57,143 nucleotides of DNA from an uncultured Lewinella sp. (lineage in GTDB: Bacteria > Bacteroidota > Bacteroidia > Chitinophagales > Saprospiraceae). The number at the start of each line of letters is the position of its first letter. The first letter of the stretch is position 1. Positions 1-9,410 of the stretch are shown piece by piece. The translations under genes were made by a program, and so were the position numbers. The notes below the pieces were generated by a model. That model ran no database searches, was not told the origin of the DNA, and worked only from the letters and a program-made list of their open reading frames with translations. Where the stretch lies: NCBI GenBank assembly GCA_913057785.1, contig CAJXPD010000025.1, positions 1-57,143 of the forward strand, given 5' to 3'.

Positions 1-169
1 GGACAGTGTTTTGCCGGGCCTCCCGCATAGGGTTAGATTCAAGTTGCTGGTCAATCTGCTCTTCGAACTTGTGGAAGTGGATCTTAACCTGAAATCTATA
101 GTATTTTCCCTTTCTGCTGTTAGACAGACCCCAACCAAATGATCGGGATAAGAGAAATCAAATTAGAGC
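1..169. other. Window edge; no gene assigned
   Basis: No convincing gene can be assigned. On the minus strand a frame stays open from about 157 to the window edge and reads like protein (for example KYYRFQVKIHFHKFEEQ), but its first ATG lies only at about 24-26, and a TGA at 158-160 closes the frame upstream. It could be the start of a downstream gene using a CTG or other rare start, a remnant of one, or chance. The sequence before position 1 is needed to decide. Confidence 0.25.
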
Positions 170-988
170 CTACAAGATCAAGGCGGGTTCTGGACTTTCA
201 ATGTCCATAAAATCTGGCTGTTCGTGTACAACATCCTGCCACATCGGTTGGAAACTGAAGTAGCCCGCTAAAGGGAAGCCTACCTCGTAATTGCGTGTGC
301 GCAAGGCTACTTCATGGCCAATTTTGACTAATTCATTGCCTGTTGCTTCAGCGATCAATTGGGATTGGCAGGTACGCTCCATAGTGACGAACCAGAAGAT
401 GCATTCCTCGATGCTGTGTCCAACCGTCAATAAGCCATGATTTTGCAGAATGACGGCCTTCATATCACCTAAGGCTTGGCCGATCCGTTCCCCTTCACTC
501 AATTCTCCAACTACGCCTGTGTAGTCATCAAATAAACCGTGGTCCTCATAGAAAATACAGGAATCTTGGGTCAAAGGATCTAACAGTTTTCCCATGGCTG
601 ACCACGTTTTACCATATAGGGAGTGAGAGTGTGCGGCGGCAATGACATCTGGTCTGGCCTTATGGATCGCGGCATGAATGGCAAAGGCCGCCTTGTTCAA
701 AGCCTGATGCTTTCCGGCTACGATCTCACCTTCTTCATTCACCAGGACTAGGTCAGACATTTTCATGCGGCGAAAGGATACACCGAAGGGGTTTACCCAA
801 AAACAGTCGGTGTGCTCCGGATCACGGCAAGTGATATGGCCGGCGACACCTTCGGAGAAACCAAATTTTCCGAAGATTCGGTAGGCCCCAGCTAAGATTT
901 TCTTAAGGTAAAACCTCTTTTCTTCGAAACTATCAAAATTGGGGTAATTGACGAGCTTTTCAATGCCTGGTGGGTTTGCGACGGCCAT
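170..988 (-). CDS. Class II aldolase/adducin family protein
   Basis: A 272-residue protein with one class II aldolase/adducin domain. Members use a divalent metal, usually Zn2+, held by three histidines to cleave or epimerise sugar phosphates; many are of unknown substrate. Visible signatures are EGVAGHITCRDP (about residues 46-57), the HSH pair in AAAHSHSLYGK (about 118-122) and NHGLLTVG (about 183-190), which supply the usual metal histidines. The N-terminal half (FGFSEGVAGHIT) resembles the stand-alone adducin-like proteins common in fungi and bacteria rather than fuculose-phosphate aldolase, so the substrate is unknown. The start is the ATG at 986-988. There is no signal peptide, so it is cytoplasmic. 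It lies downstream of pckA on the same strand with about 200 bp and a hairpin between, so it is probably transcribed separately. Confidence 0.85.
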   Translation of the reverse strand: MAVANPPGIEKLVNYPNFDSFEEKRFYLKKILAGAYRIFGKFGFSEGVAGHITCRDPEHTDCFWVNPFGVSFRRMKMSDLVLVNEEGEIVAGKHQALNKAAFAIHAAIHKARPDVIAAAHSHSLYGKTWSAMGKLLDPLTQDSCIFYEDHGLFDDYTGVVGELSEGERIGQALGDMKAVILQNHGLLTVGHSIEECIFWFVTMERTCQSQLIAEATGNELVKIGHEVALRTRNYEVGFPLAGYFSFQPMWQDVVHEQPDFMDIESPEPALIL

Positions 989-1142
989 TCTATTTGTTTT
1001 TGCTGAAGTTCAATGAAATGTAATAATAATCGCTACTACTTACACTAGGCAATATAAGAAATCCCCTTCTTAGCTGATAGCAGCAGGGGATATAATCTAC
1101 CTACATTTCTGTAGGCCAAGGGAGGTCGCAGGAAAGGTGTGA

Positions 1143-1167
1143 GGGGCACCAGCATGACTGGTACCCC
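1143..1167 (-). terminator. Hairpin downstream of pckA
   Basis: GGGGCACCAG (1143-1152) pairs with CTGGTACCCC (1158-1167) around the loop CATGA, with one mismatch in ten. It sits 24 bases beyond the pckA stop codon on the minus strand. There is no clear U-tract after it, so it may be a weak terminator or a 3' stability hairpin. Confidence 0.45.
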
Positions 1168-1190
1168 CCAATAAGGTGTGCATCTTATCG

Positions 1191-2780
1191 TTAGGCAGGT
1201 ACCATATTCGGTCCTGCTGCCACAATTTCTGGGTTTACCAAGGATTGAAATTGCTCGAAGTTGTTTTGGAACAACTCTACCAATTTGTCCATGGTGCGAT
1301 CATAGGCTTCTTTATCCGCCCAGGTGCTTCGTGGGTTAAGAACTTCACTAGGTACGGCGGGGCATGTTTGCGGTACCTGAAGCCCAAATCGAGGTTCTTC
1401 TTGCATGACCACCTGATCGAAACTACCATTGTGGATGGCATCGATGATGGCCCTGGTATATCGCAACTTGATACGAGATCCTTCTCCGTAAGGTCCACCG
1501 GTCCATCCCGTATTTACCAACCAGGCCTTCGCTCCGGAAGATTTGATCTTGTCCGCCAACAACTCGGCATATTTGTTTGGATGCCACATCATGAAGGCAG
1601 CTCCAAAGCAGGCAGAGAAGGTAGCTTGCGGTTCTTTCACGCCCATTTCTGTACCGGCTACTTTGGCGGTGTATCCAGAAATGAAATGATAGCTAGCTTG
1701 CTCAGGGCTTAGAAGGCTAACCGGAGGCAATACGCCAAAAGCATCACAAGTAAGGAAGATGATGTTTTTAGGCGTCCCTGCTACGCATGGCTTCTGAATA
1801 TTGTCAATAAAATGAATGGGGTAAGAGGCTCTGGTATTTTGTGTAATGGATGTATTGGAATAGTCTACAGCGCGGGTGGCTTTATCGTATACTACGTTTT
1901 CCAGGATGGTACCAAAGCGGATAGCATTATAGATGTCTGGCTCATTTTCTGGGCTCAGATCGATAGCCTTAGCATAACATCCACCCTCAATATTGAAAAC
2001 GCCATCGTCTGTCCAGCAGTGCTCATCATCACCAATGAGTTTGCGTTTTGGATCGGCACTCAATGTGGTTTTTCCGGTTCCCGATAAGCCAAAAAGAATG
2101 CTTACATCCCCTTCCTCTCCGACGTTTGCGGAACAGTGCATCGGAAGCACCTCCTGTAGTGGCATTAGGTAGTTCATGACAGAAAATACCCCTTTCTTCA
2201 TTTCACCGGCATACTCTGTACCTAGAATGACAATCTCCTTATGCTCTAAGCTAAGATCCACGCTGGTAGTGGAAGTCATTTGCGAGGTGTAGCGGTTAGC
2301 GGGGAAACTTCCACCGTTGAAGATAGTGTAGTCAGGTTCTCCAAAATTGGCCAATTCTTCGGCCGTTGGCATGATCAGCATGTTCTGCATGAACAAGGCG
2401 TGATAGGCACGGGTACAAATCACACGTATCTTCAACCGATAGTTGGGATCCCAACCAGCAAATGCGTCTACCACAAACACTCTTTCTCTACTGTTCAGAT
2501 AATCAATAGCGCGCTCGCGGTTGATCATGAAGGTGTGTTCATCCAACTCGATATTAATATCGCCCCAATCAATGTTTTCAGCAGAGGGTGCTGCTTTCAC
2601 GATTCGCTTGTCTTTAGGACTCCTTCCGGTTTTTGTTCCGGAATAAACAAGTAATGCTCCGACGTCGGACATGGCAGTGCCCTTTTCTAGTCGAAGCGCT
2701 ATTTCATATAGTTCGGGAGTGCTACGATTGCGGTAGATCTCTTTGGTGTTAATCTGGTACTGTGAAAGATCAAATGCCAT
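1191..2780 (-). CDS. pckA: Phosphoenolpyruvate carboxykinase (ATP)
   Basis: A 529-residue ATP-type PEPCK, the normal length for the family. It catalyses oxaloacetate + ATP to PEP + CO2 + ADP, the first committed step of gluconeogenesis; in some Bacteroidota it runs in reverse to fix CO2. The kinase-1a P-loop GLSGTGKTT is at residues 231-239, followed by the metal/nucleotide motif IGDDEHCW (249-256), with Arg and Lys residues of the substrate site in the N-terminal half (TGRSPKDK, 51-58). The protein is cytoplasmic. The ATG at 2778-2780 starts the conserved MAFDLSQY N-terminus. It is monocistronic, with a candidate promoter box upstream. The same window holds PEP carboxylase and malic enzyme, so three enzymes of the PEP/oxaloacetate/pyruvate node are within 40 kb. 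Confidence 0.97.
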   Translation of the reverse strand: MAFDLSQYQINTKEIYRNRSTPELYEIALRLEKGTAMSDVGALLVYSGTKTGRSPKDKRIVKAAPSAENIDWGDINIELDEHTFMINRERAIDYLNSRERVFVVDAFAGWDPNYRLKIRVICTRAYHALFMQNMLIMPTAEELANFGEPDYTIFNGGSFPANRYTSQMTSTTSVDLSLEHKEIVILGTEYAGEMKKGVFSVMNYLMPLQEVLPMHCSANVGEEGDVSILFGLSGTGKTTLSADPKRKLIGDDEHCWTDDGVFNIEGGCYAKAIDLSPENEPDIYNAIRFGTILENVVYDKATRAVDYSNTSITQNTRASYPIHFIDNIQKPCVAGTPKNIIFLTCDAFGVLPPVSLLSPEQASYHFISGYTAKVAGTEMGVKEPQATFSACFGAAFMMWHPNKYAELLADKIKSSGAKAWLVNTGWTGGPYGEGSRIKLRYTRAIIDAIHNGSFDQVVMQEEPRFGLQVPQTCPAVPSEVLNPRSTWADKEAYDRTMDKLVELFQNNFEQFQSLVNPEIVAAGPNMVPA

Positions 2781-2853
2781 AGGAAGCAGTTTTAATGAAC
2801 AACAATATGATTGAACTCGTAAATGTGGAATCCATATCCCAACCTTTACAATT

Positions 2854-2861
2854 CAAAGTTA
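2854..2861 (-). promoter_or_regulatory. Candidate -7 box for pckA
   Basis: TAACTTTG on the minus strand matches the Bacteroidota -7 consensus TAnnTTTG, 74 bases before the pckA ATG. The nearest TTTG upstream (2888-2891) is 26 bases away, longer than the usual spacing of about 19-20, so the -33 part is doubtful. Confidence 0.4.
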
Positions 2862-2997
2862 TGGGTACTACTTTCTACTTGGGGTTACAAACCTTAGGGT
2901 GGAGACTGACTTTTGTCAGTGTGTGAATTTTGGTAGTGGGCTATGGAGAAGGAAACAATATTCCTTTTTTGTGGAAATTAGAGGAAGATGCATTTCA

Positions 2998-3005
2998 TAA
3001 TTTTG
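2998..3005 (+). promoter_or_regulatory. Candidate -7 box for the dehydrogenase gene
   Basis: TAATTTTG matches TAnnTTTG, 52 bases before the ATG at 3058. A TTTG lies at 2968-2971, giving a 26-base spacer, the same unusual spacing as at pckA. Confidence 0.4.
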
Positions 3006-3057
3006 TATCATTGCTGCGGGCTACCGTGCAATTTTGATCATCTTCAAAGCCGAAATC

Positions 3058-4143
3058 ATGCAGAGTAGCAAAATCGCAGTCTTTACCGCTTCAGGGCAAC
3101 CCTTTTCCATCCAACAGGCAAAAATTCCCACCTTACATTCAGGAGAACTACTTGTCAAAAATGAGTATGTGACACTTTGTCGAAGTGACTTAAATACCTT
3201 TGTGGGCAAACGCAAGGAGAAGACACCTACTATCTTGGGACATGAGATTGTTGGGAGAATTGAAGCCTTTGCAGCGGATCATCCTAAAACAGATGCTAGA
3301 GGGGATACACTACACATTGGAGATCGAATCTCCTGGGCCATTTACGCTAGTGATCCGACAGACCCTTTATCTGCCCAAGGCATTCCTCAGAAAGCGGCTG
3401 ATCTCTTCAAGTATGGACATGAGCGCATCAGTGAAGAGGAGAGTTTGCATGGTGGTTTAGCGGGGCACACGATCATTAGAAGAAATACTCCCTTAGCAAA
3501 GATTGATGAAGCTATTCCATTGGGGGTGGCAGCCACGATCAATTGTGCGATGTCTACAGCTGCGGGAACCTTACGCTTGGCCGGCAAACTTAAAGCCAAG
3601 ACCGTCTTGATATCTGGTGCGGGAATGCTAGGGGTGGTAGCTTGTGCTATGTGCAAAGCCGGAGGAGCAGATAGGGTGGTGGCCTTGGACCTAAATGAGA
3701 AAAGACTACAGCAAGCCAGATCCTTTGGTGCGGATATCACGATTGCTGTGAAGGAAGGTTGGGAACAGGATTTATCCAATGAACTAGGGGACGGTCAGAA
3801 CCTAGATCTTGTCCTGGAATTTAGTGGGGTGAAGAGTGCTATGGAGTCCACGTTGAAGGTACTGTCCATTGGTGGGACTGCGGTGTGGGTAGGAGCGACT
3901 CATCCTCATTCTCAAGTTCAAATTGATGCAGAGCAAATGATAAGAAAACTCTGGACCATCAAGGGGCTACACAACTACAACCAGGATGACTTTGTGGCCG
4001 CGGTGAATTTCATTGAAGATAACTATACGAACTTTCCTTTTGCCGATCTGATTCACGATTGTTTTACCTTGGATCAGGTGGAGGAGGCATTTCAATATGC
4101 CTTGGCTAAAAACCCATTTCGGGTTGGCTTGAAAATTTCCTAG
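3058..4143 (+). CDS. Zinc-binding alcohol dehydrogenase family protein (phosphonate-associated type)
   Basis: A 361-residue medium-chain dehydrogenase. The catalytic zinc ligands are visible: Cys41 (LCRSDLN) and His62-Glu63 (GHE). The Rossmann nucleotide motif is SGAGMLGVVA in the second half. It most resembles the dehydrogenases found beside phosphonate-degradation genes (HpnZ-like; GIPQKAADLFKYGHE is typical of that branch), but the four cysteines of the structural zinc lobe, expected around residues 95-115, are absent. The exact substrate is unknown. The start is the ATG at 3058 (MQSSKIAV), not the upstream TTG at 3034. It is followed after 22 bp by a phosphodiester glycosidase-domain gene and then by a DUF5690 transporter, all on the plus strand, so a three-gene operon is likely. 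Confidence 0.82.
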   Translation: MQSSKIAVFTASGQPFSIQQAKIPTLHSGELLVKNEYVTLCRSDLNTFVGKRKEKTPTILGHEIVGRIEAFAADHPKTDARGDTLHIGDRISWAIYASDPTDPLSAQGIPQKAADLFKYGHERISEEESLHGGLAGHTIIRRNTPLAKIDEAIPLGVAATINCAMSTAAGTLRLAGKLKAKTVLISGAGMLGVVACAMCKAGGADRVVALDLNEKRLQQARSFGADITIAVKEGWEQDLSNELGDGQNLDLVLEFSGVKSAMESTLKVLSIGGTAVWVGATHPHSQVQIDAEQMIRKLWTIKGLHNYNQDDFVAAVNFIEDNYTNFPFADLIHDCFTLDQVEEAFQYALAKNPFRVGLKIS

Positions 4144-4165
4144 TATCTCACGCAATTCTGGAATT

Positions 4166-5005
4166 ATGCTGCAAAGGACCGATATCTGGATTAAAATGCT
4201 CCTTATTCTAGGAGTAATCTTATGTGCTGAGTTTGGCAGCGCTCAATCCATTCGTTTGCCAAAAGAAGCAGAGCAAGTCGAAAGAAGGAAGCTGGCAAAA
4301 GGGTTGAAATTATTTACTTGGGAGTCAGATGCTTTGTTTGATTCCCAACAGTCCCTCAGTGTTCTGCAAGTGAAAAGGAGTAGAAAAGTGTCCATAGCTT
4401 TTGAGGAAAAGAAGCTTAAGCCTACCAGCCAGTTTGGTATAAAGACCGGAGCCTTGGCTGCAGTCAATGGAGGATTTTTTGATATGCGAAAGGGGGGCTC
4501 AGTGAGCTATTTGAAGGTAGGGCAGGAGGTGATTGCTAGGAATTCCTCAAAGAACCCAGTTATTACTACGAACGCGCTGGCAATCACCCAGAAGGGACGA
4601 CTTCTCATTTTACCAAGGCCGGATTCGGTGGATCTGCAAGGGGAGGACTTAACAGGCATTTTATTTACGGGACCCTTGTTGTTGGAAGATGGGAAAGACA
4701 GTAGTTTGCCTGACAACAATTTCAGTAATCGCAGACATCCGAGAACTTGTGCTTGTACTCGCAGAAACGGTCAGACCTTGCTGGTAACAGTGGATGGTAG
4801 GAATGCACGGGCCCAAGGTATGTCTTTGGCAGAACTGACGACTGTACTAAAAATGTTGAAGTGCGAACAGGCCATCAATTTGGATGGTGGAGGATCAACT
4901 ACCATGTGGATAAAGGGGATTGGGGTAGTCAGTCATCCTTCGGATAATAAAAAATTTGATGCTGCAGGAGAAAGACGGGTTGCAAATGTAATTTTAGTGC
5001 ATTGA
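4166..5005 (+). CDS. Exported phosphodiester glycosidase (NAGPA-domain) protein
   Basis: A 279-residue protein with an N-terminal signal peptide (hydrophobic MLLILGVILCAEFGSAQS, cleavage after about residue 27) and a phosphodiester glycosidase domain of the DUF2233/NAGPA family. Family members remove sugar residues from phosphodiester-linked glycans; bacterial roles are poorly known. Visible signatures are AAVNGGFFD (about 93-101), VDGRNARAQGM (about 210-220) and the C-terminal AINLDGGGSTTMW (about 237-249). It should act in the periplasm or on the cell surface. It stands 22 bp after the dehydrogenase and 65 bp before the DUF5690 transporter. A link to import of a phosphorylated or phosphonylated compound is plausible but is inference from neighbours only. 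Confidence 0.85.
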   Translation: MLQRTDIWIKMLLILGVILCAEFGSAQSIRLPKEAEQVERRKLAKGLKLFTWESDALFDSQQSLSVLQVKRSRKVSIAFEEKKLKPTSQFGIKTGALAAVNGGFFDMRKGGSVSYLKVGQEVIARNSSKNPVITTNALAITQKGRLLILPRPDSVDLQGEDLTGILFTGPLLLEDGKDSSLPDNNFSNRRHPRTCACTRRNGQTLLVTVDGRNARAQGMSLAELTTVLKMLKCEQAINLDGGGSTTMWIKGIGVVSHPSDNKKFDAAGERRVANVILVH

Positions 5006-5070
5006 CCTGTATATTCGTACGATCATTATAATATAGGGTTGCTATTTCCAAATCACGTAAATAGTAGCTA

Positions 5071-6345
5071 ATGTCAAAGCTTCCTTCTCGCCGCCAGCTC
5101 GAACTTCGATCTGGACTTTTCTTTTCCGTTTTTTGTATGTCAGCTGCTTTCATTACCTATTGCAGCATGTATGCTTTCCGTAAGCCCTTCACGGCAGGGG
5201 TCTTTGCGGACATGCGATTCTGGGGAGTGTACTATAAGATTATTCTGATTACCACTCAGGTGTTGGGCTATATGCTTTCCAAATTTATCGGGATCCGGGT
5301 AGTCTCTGAAATGACCCCTGGGCGTAGGGTATTGAGTATTTTGGGGCTAATCGGAATAGCCTGGGGAGCTCTACTATTATTTGGCATGACCCCCTATCCC
5401 TATAATTTTATCTGGTTGTTTTTTAATGGTTTGCCTTTAGGGATGATTTGGGGTATAGTCTTTAGTTTTTTGGAGGGGCGTCGCAATACCGAACTACTCG
5501 GTGCCGGTATGAGTGCCAGTTTCATAGTGGCCTCTGGATTGGTAAAAGCCGTTGGTAAGACCTTCGTTGAAAGTTATGGTATTTCTGAATTCTGGATGCC
5601 TTTTCTGACCGGACTAGTGTTTGTTCCCACTCTACTGCTGGGCGTATGGATGCTCAGCAAGATTCCACCTCCAAGTGAAGAAGATGAAGCGGAGAGAACC
5701 AAACGTATCCCGATGGATCGTGCTCAGCGATGGGCTTTTTTTCGATCCTTTGCCCCCGGGATAATTCTGATGGTTTTAGTGTATACTGCCTTGACTATTT
5801 TTCGTGACCTGCGTGACAATTTTGCAGTGGAGCTTTGGGCAGGATTGGGCTACGCTGATACCCCCCAAGTGTTGCTAACGGCTGAACTTCCCATTGCTAT
5901 CAGCGTATTTGTGATTATTGCCTTTATGATTGTAATCAAAAACAATCAAGTGGCCTTCTTTGCTAATATTTTCATGATCTTGCTAGGAGGGCTATTGCTT
6001 CTAATAACGACCTATCTCTTTCAACAAGGACTCTTGCATCCGGCGGCTTGGATGATTTTAGTGGGTTTTGGCATGTATCTCTCCTATGTGAGTTATCATA
6101 CGATGTTATTTGAGCGCTGGATTGCCTTGTTTAGATACCAAAGTAATATCGGTTTCTTAATGTATGTGGCTGATGCCTTTGGCTACTTGGGAAGCGTAGG
6201 GATTCTTTTCTATAAGAATTTCAGTAGTCCCGATCTGGACTGGCTGAACTTCATTCTGAAGGTTTCCTATGTGATTGGGATACTGATTGTGGCGCTTAGT
6301 CTATTGGCATTCATCTATTTTAGAATACGGCAAAAGCAAGAGTAA
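5071..6345 (+). CDS. DUF5690 family membrane transporter (MFS-like)
   Basis: A 424-residue integral membrane protein with about 12 hydrophobic segments, matching the Bacteroidota-rich DUF5690 family, which looks like an MFS carrier related to the organophosphate/glycerol-phosphate antiporters (early motif YCSMYAFRKPFTAGVF, residues 30-45, recalls the YxxRK region of GlpT-like proteins). A charged loop around residues 198-225 separates the two six-helix halves. The substrate is unknown. As I recall, DUF5690 genes often neighbour phosphonate-use genes in this phylum; here a phosphonate-associated dehydrogenase lies two genes upstream, but no phosphonatase is in the window. The start is the ATG at 5071. 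Confidence 0.8.
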   Translation: MSKLPSRRQLELRSGLFFSVFCMSAAFITYCSMYAFRKPFTAGVFADMRFWGVYYKIILITTQVLGYMLSKFIGIRVVSEMTPGRRVLSILGLIGIAWGALLLFGMTPYPYNFIWLFFNGLPLGMIWGIVFSFLEGRRNTELLGAGMSASFIVASGLVKAVGKTFVESYGISEFWMPFLTGLVFVPTLLLGVWMLSKIPPPSEEDEAERTKRIPMDRAQRWAFFRSFAPGIILMVLVYTALTIFRDLRDNFAVELWAGLGYADTPQVLLTAELPIAISVFVIIAFMIVIKNNQVAFFANIFMILLGGLLLLITTYLFQQGLLHPAAWMILVGFGMYLSYVSYHTMLFERWIALFRYQSNIGFLMYVADAFGYLGSVGILFYKNFSSPDLDWLNFILKVSYVIGILIVALSLLAFIYFRIRQKQE

Positions 6346-6408
6346 TCCCAATCTAATACATGCACAGATGTTGACGCAATATGTCAATTTTTAGGAATTC
6401 TTGGATCG

Positions 6409-6416
6409 TAAATTTG
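6409..6416 (+). promoter_or_regulatory. Candidate -7 box for the VOC gene
   Basis: TAAATTTG matches TAnnTTTG, 34 bases before the ATG at 6451. No TTG at the usual -33 distance was found. Confidence 0.35.
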
Positions 6417-6450
6417 TTCTATCATTCAATCACTATTTAAGATTTACATT

Positions 6451-6840
6451 ATGGAAGAACAACAATTTCCGAAGGGAATCCTACCTGTGTTACCTGTTGC
6501 TGATATTGACAAGACGGCTGATTACTATCAGCATGTGCTGCAATTTACGGAGCATTTCCGACAGCAATCTCCGGAAGGGACAGCGGTGAATGCTCAAGTC
6601 AGCTTTGAGGGATCTACCTTGATGTTGAATTTGAATCCTACGCAGGCAAATTTGGAAGGCGGGGGCGTTTATTTCTGGATCAGGTTATATGCATCCAATA
6701 TTGATGAATACTACCAGAAATTGACCGAGGCTGGTGTAACTATTGTAGAGCCTATTCAAGATCAATTCTGGGGAGATCGCTCTTTTACCATTAAAGATTG
6801 CAATAACTACTTTTTAGCCTTTAACCAGAAGCTCGATTGA
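6451..6840 (+). CDS. VOC (glyoxalase/bleomycin resistance) family protein
   Basis: A 129-residue single-module pair protein of the vicinal oxygen chelate superfamily. The opening PVLPVADIDKTADYYQHVLQF and the closing FWGDRSFTIKDCNNYFLAF are the typical beta-alpha-beta-beta-beta repeat ends. Members include glyoxalases, fosfomycin/bleomycin binding proteins and PhnB-like proteins; no substrate can be assigned here. The metal-ligand pattern is incomplete, with no clear His in the first strand, so it may bind rather than catalyse. It is cytoplasmic. It has its own candidate promoter, so it is probably not part of the preceding operon. Its end faces the LytTR regulator gene with only 19 bp between them. 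Confidence 0.8.
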   Translation: MEEQQFPKGILPVLPVADIDKTADYYQHVLQFTEHFRQQSPEGTAVNAQVSFEGSTLMLNLNPTQANLEGGGVYFWIRLYASNIDEYYQKLTEAGVTIVEPIQDQFWGDRSFTIKDCNNYFLAFNQKLD

Positions 6841-6859
6841 AGTTCTTAACCTTGAGGAT

Positions 6860-7555
6860 TTAAAACCACCTACTTTTTACCTCCTTGTACCGTGTTCGCC
6901 CGACTGGCAGGAGCTCGCCATTTTGTAAACGGAGTTGGTATTTGCCACCAGCTTGGATGATGAGTTCACGAGCTTCTCGCTTAGGTACGAGGAAAGATTT
7001 ATGGATGCGGAGAAAGAAGGGGGGTAATAATTGACTTAAACGATCAAGCGACTTATTGTGAAGCACAGTTGTTCCATCCCGCAAATGCAATTGTGCATAG
7101 ATGTCGGCTCCCTGGATGTACAGGACATCTGCTAAGTCAATCAAACGAAGATTTTGACGTTTCTTCACCGCTAAAAACCGCAGACCTTCTGCCGTAGCTT
7201 GTTTTTGCGTGAGACGCATCAATGCCTTCTCTAGTCGCTTTTGATCGAAAGGCTTAGGAACAAAATCTAATACTCCATATTCGAAGGCAGTGATAGCCTG
7301 TTCTTTGTAAGCAGAAATGACAATGGTGTGAAAGGAGGCTGCATTGACGGTCTGCAGAATCTCAAAGCCATCCCTGCCGTTCAAATTAAGGTCCAATAAC
7401 AATAAATCTATCGATTGCTTAGTAAGAAATTCCTGGGCAGCATCTATGGCATCTACTCGCCAGAGTTGATCTAGTTTGTCATTAAAAAAGTCCCGCGTCA
7501 TGCGTTCTATGCGACGAGCAATGCGCCTCTCATCTTCTACTACTAGAATTTTCAT
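6860..7555 (-). CDS. LytTR-family response regulator
   Basis: A 231-residue response regulator. The receiver domain (1-115) has the acidic pocket VVEDE, the phospho-acceptor Asp in LLLLDLNLNG and the conserved Lys in FVPKPFD. The C-terminal LytTR DNA-binding domain runs from about 130, with FLRIHKSFLVPKR typical of the family. It is activated by the kinase encoded just upstream. The start used is the ATG at 7555 (MKILVVEDE), which overlaps the kinase stop codon in an ATGA arrangement (7552-7555), so the two are translationally coupled; the open frame runs 21 codons further upstream inside the kinase gene. Target promoters are unknown. Confidence 0.93.
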   Translation of the reverse strand: MKILVVEDERRIARRIERMTRDFFNDKLDQLWRVDAIDAAQEFLTKQSIDLLLLDLNLNGRDGFEILQTVNAASFHTIVISAYKEQAITAFEYGVLDFVPKPFDQKRLEKALMRLTQKQATAEGLRFLAVKKRQNLRLIDLADVLYIQGADIYAQLHLRDGTTVLHNKSLDRLSQLLPPFFLRIHKSFLVPKREARELIIQAGGKYQLRLQNGELLPVGRTRYKEVKSRWF

Positions 7556-9246
7556 GGGGCGTAAATTTTGATTTGAGTCATCCAGCCTTCTGGAATAGCT
7601 TCCGCACTTAGCTTCCACTTTTCACCATAGCTTTCCCGTAAGCGGGATTCGATATAGCGGAAGCCAGTTCCTTTCTTTATGACTCCCTGAGAGCGGCGGT
7701 TTTGTCCATAGGTCAATAAGGTATAGCAACGTTCGTGATCCGTTCGTTTAAATTGCAGCTTAAAGCCCACTGTGCCGTCTATCCGAGGAAGGCTGTGCGT
7801 AATACCGTTCTCAAGGACAGTATGGATCAAGGCAGGGGGGATGGTATCTGCAAAGTCAATGCCCTCCTCTTCCCATTGATAGTCTATTTCTTTGCGATAT
7901 CCCATGACAACTAAGTGGCTTTTGCAGAGTTGAATTTCTTGGCCAATGGGGATAAGGCGATGATCTGCCACTTGGCTTAAGATATCAAATTCATCGGCTA
8001 AGGCTTCCATAAATTTCACACCTTCTTGTGGGGATTCTTCTACCCAGTCGATCAGGCTAGTAAGGGTGTTCATCAGAAAATGTGGCTGTATATGTTTCTT
8101 CAATAATTCATTCTTAAGGCGAGCGGATAGCAATAGGGAATCCGTATAAGCTTCTTGTTGGGCTTTGCCGCGAAGGGTTAACAGGTAGAACATCGAAAAG
8201 ACGATGATGGTAAAACTGCTGTATAGGCTGATATCATAAATGAAGAAGCGGTCAATCACCGCGCTACAGAGCAATCCTATCAAAACTAAGGGTGCTCCTT
8301 TTACAGATCGAAAAGCTCCATAAGCAACGATTGTCAAGGAGAACATCCACATGCATCGACCCATCATTCTGGCCGTATTGTCATGTTGCCCTAACATCAG
8401 ATAGTAGAAGGCCATCAATATGAATAGGTATCCCCCGAGAACCCATTTCAATTTGGGAAATCTAAACTGTAGCCCGAAATACGAGGGAACTAAGAAGGCG
8501 GCAGCCATAGTCAACCAACCAATTAACTTCAAACGGGGATAATGCCAAGTGTAAGGATAAAGTACATAGAACTTCAAGTATTCTAGCAGAATAAGACTGA
8601 AAAAGATCAAGCAAATGATCCCGAAAATAAAGACAGTAGCTTCTTTGCGATAAGTGAAAAAGAGAAATAAGAAATAGATGCCAGCCAAGAGATAAGCTCC
8701 TGCAAGTATATGCATGAAGCCGGTAACAATCAAAGGGTACCGAAGCATTTCAAAATAGTCGGAGGCCACTACTTGTAGAAAACGTTCACTGCTTTCTTCA
8801 TGCTGTTGCGAACACTGCATCGCTAACACATGCCTTCCGACCTGACCCAATGAATCCGGTATCATAAAGTAGTTGCTCAATTGCCCTGGACGTTCTTCTT
8901 CGGCTGTAGGTCCAGGACTTCCATTCTTGCCGATCCATACTCCATCCCAATACAGTTCCTGAGCTCCTAGTCCAAAAATCAGTATGCCTCGATTTCGGGT
9001 TGGTTTTAACGACTGTGTTAAATCAAAATGTACTCGAAGCCAAAAGATCGAATCCCGGCTTCCCGTGGCATCTGATCGCCAATGTCTATCATCGAACGTT
9101 GGACTACTCCAAGATGAGTTGTCACCTGCCTTTTGCATCACTCTCACGGGGAATTCAGCATGAGCACCTTCCGGTGAGCAGGCTACGATACTGCATCCTA
9201 AGTAGAGCAGCGCAAGGTATTGGATTCGCATAAGAGATGATTTCAT
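7552..9246 (-). CDS. Sensor histidine kinase, 7TM/LytS-like
   Basis: About 564 residues. After an N-terminal lipoprotein-like signal (IVAC lipobox shortly after the start) comes a jelly-roll, carbohydrate-binding-like periplasmic domain (about 30-155, FDDRHW ... FWLRVHFDL), then about seven hydrophobic helices (160-370), and a LytS-type kinase. The phospho-acceptor His lies in KKHIQPHFLMN, followed by an N-box (PALIHTVLENGITHSL) and a G-box (GTGFRYIESRL). This is the 7TMR-DISM-like layout, which suggests that a sugar or similar small molecule is sensed in the periplasm. Either the ATG at 9246 or the one at 9231 could be the start; the longer frame from 9321 lacks signal-peptide character. It is coupled to the response regulator by a 4-bp overlap. 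Confidence 0.85.
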   Translation of the reverse strand: MKSSLMRIQYLALLYLGCSIVACSPEGAHAEFPVRVMQKAGDNSSWSSPTFDDRHWRSDATGSRDSIFWLRVHFDLTQSLKPTRNRGILIFGLGAQELYWDGVWIGKNGSPGPTAEEERPGQLSNYFMIPDSLGQVGRHVLAMQCSQQHEESSERFLQVVASDYFEMLRYPLIVTGFMHILAGAYLLAGIYFLFLFFTYRKEATVFIFGIICLIFFSLILLEYLKFYVLYPYTWHYPRLKLIGWLTMAAAFLVPSYFGLQFRFPKLKWVLGGYLFILMAFYYLMLGQHDNTARMMGRCMWMFSLTIVAYGAFRSVKGAPLVLIGLLCSAVIDRFFIYDISLYSSFTIIVFSMFYLLTLRGKAQQEAYTDSLLLSARLKNELLKKHIQPHFLMNTLTSLIDWVEESPQEGVKFMEALADEFDILSQVADHRLIPIGQEIQLCKSHLVVMGYRKEIDYQWEEEGIDFADTIPPALIHTVLENGITHSLPRIDGTVGFKLQFKRTDHERCYTLLTYGQNRRSQGVIKKGTGFRYIESRLRESYGEKWKLSAEAIPEGWMTQIKIYAP

Positions 9247-9410
9247 TGCTCCAAAATACAAGTTCTTTAGCGCCCGGAGGTGCAGTTGGCAAGCAGGGTG
9301 AGCAGTTGGCAAGCTATCCATTTCCTATCCCCACGATTTGCAGTAGCCTTGTAGTGTAAACGGTGGCTGCTGATAGCAGCACACCTCTCTATAATTTAAT
9401 TTCAAACGAC

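Noticed and set aside
1176..1712. Long plus-strand ORF opposite pckA
   Set aside because: It is a shadow of the conserved pckA coding strand and has no family features.
1074..9380. The 13-mer GCTGATAGCAGCA shared by 1074-1086 and 9368-9380
   Set aside because: A 13-base match in 57 kb is expected by chance many times; the surrounding sequence differs.
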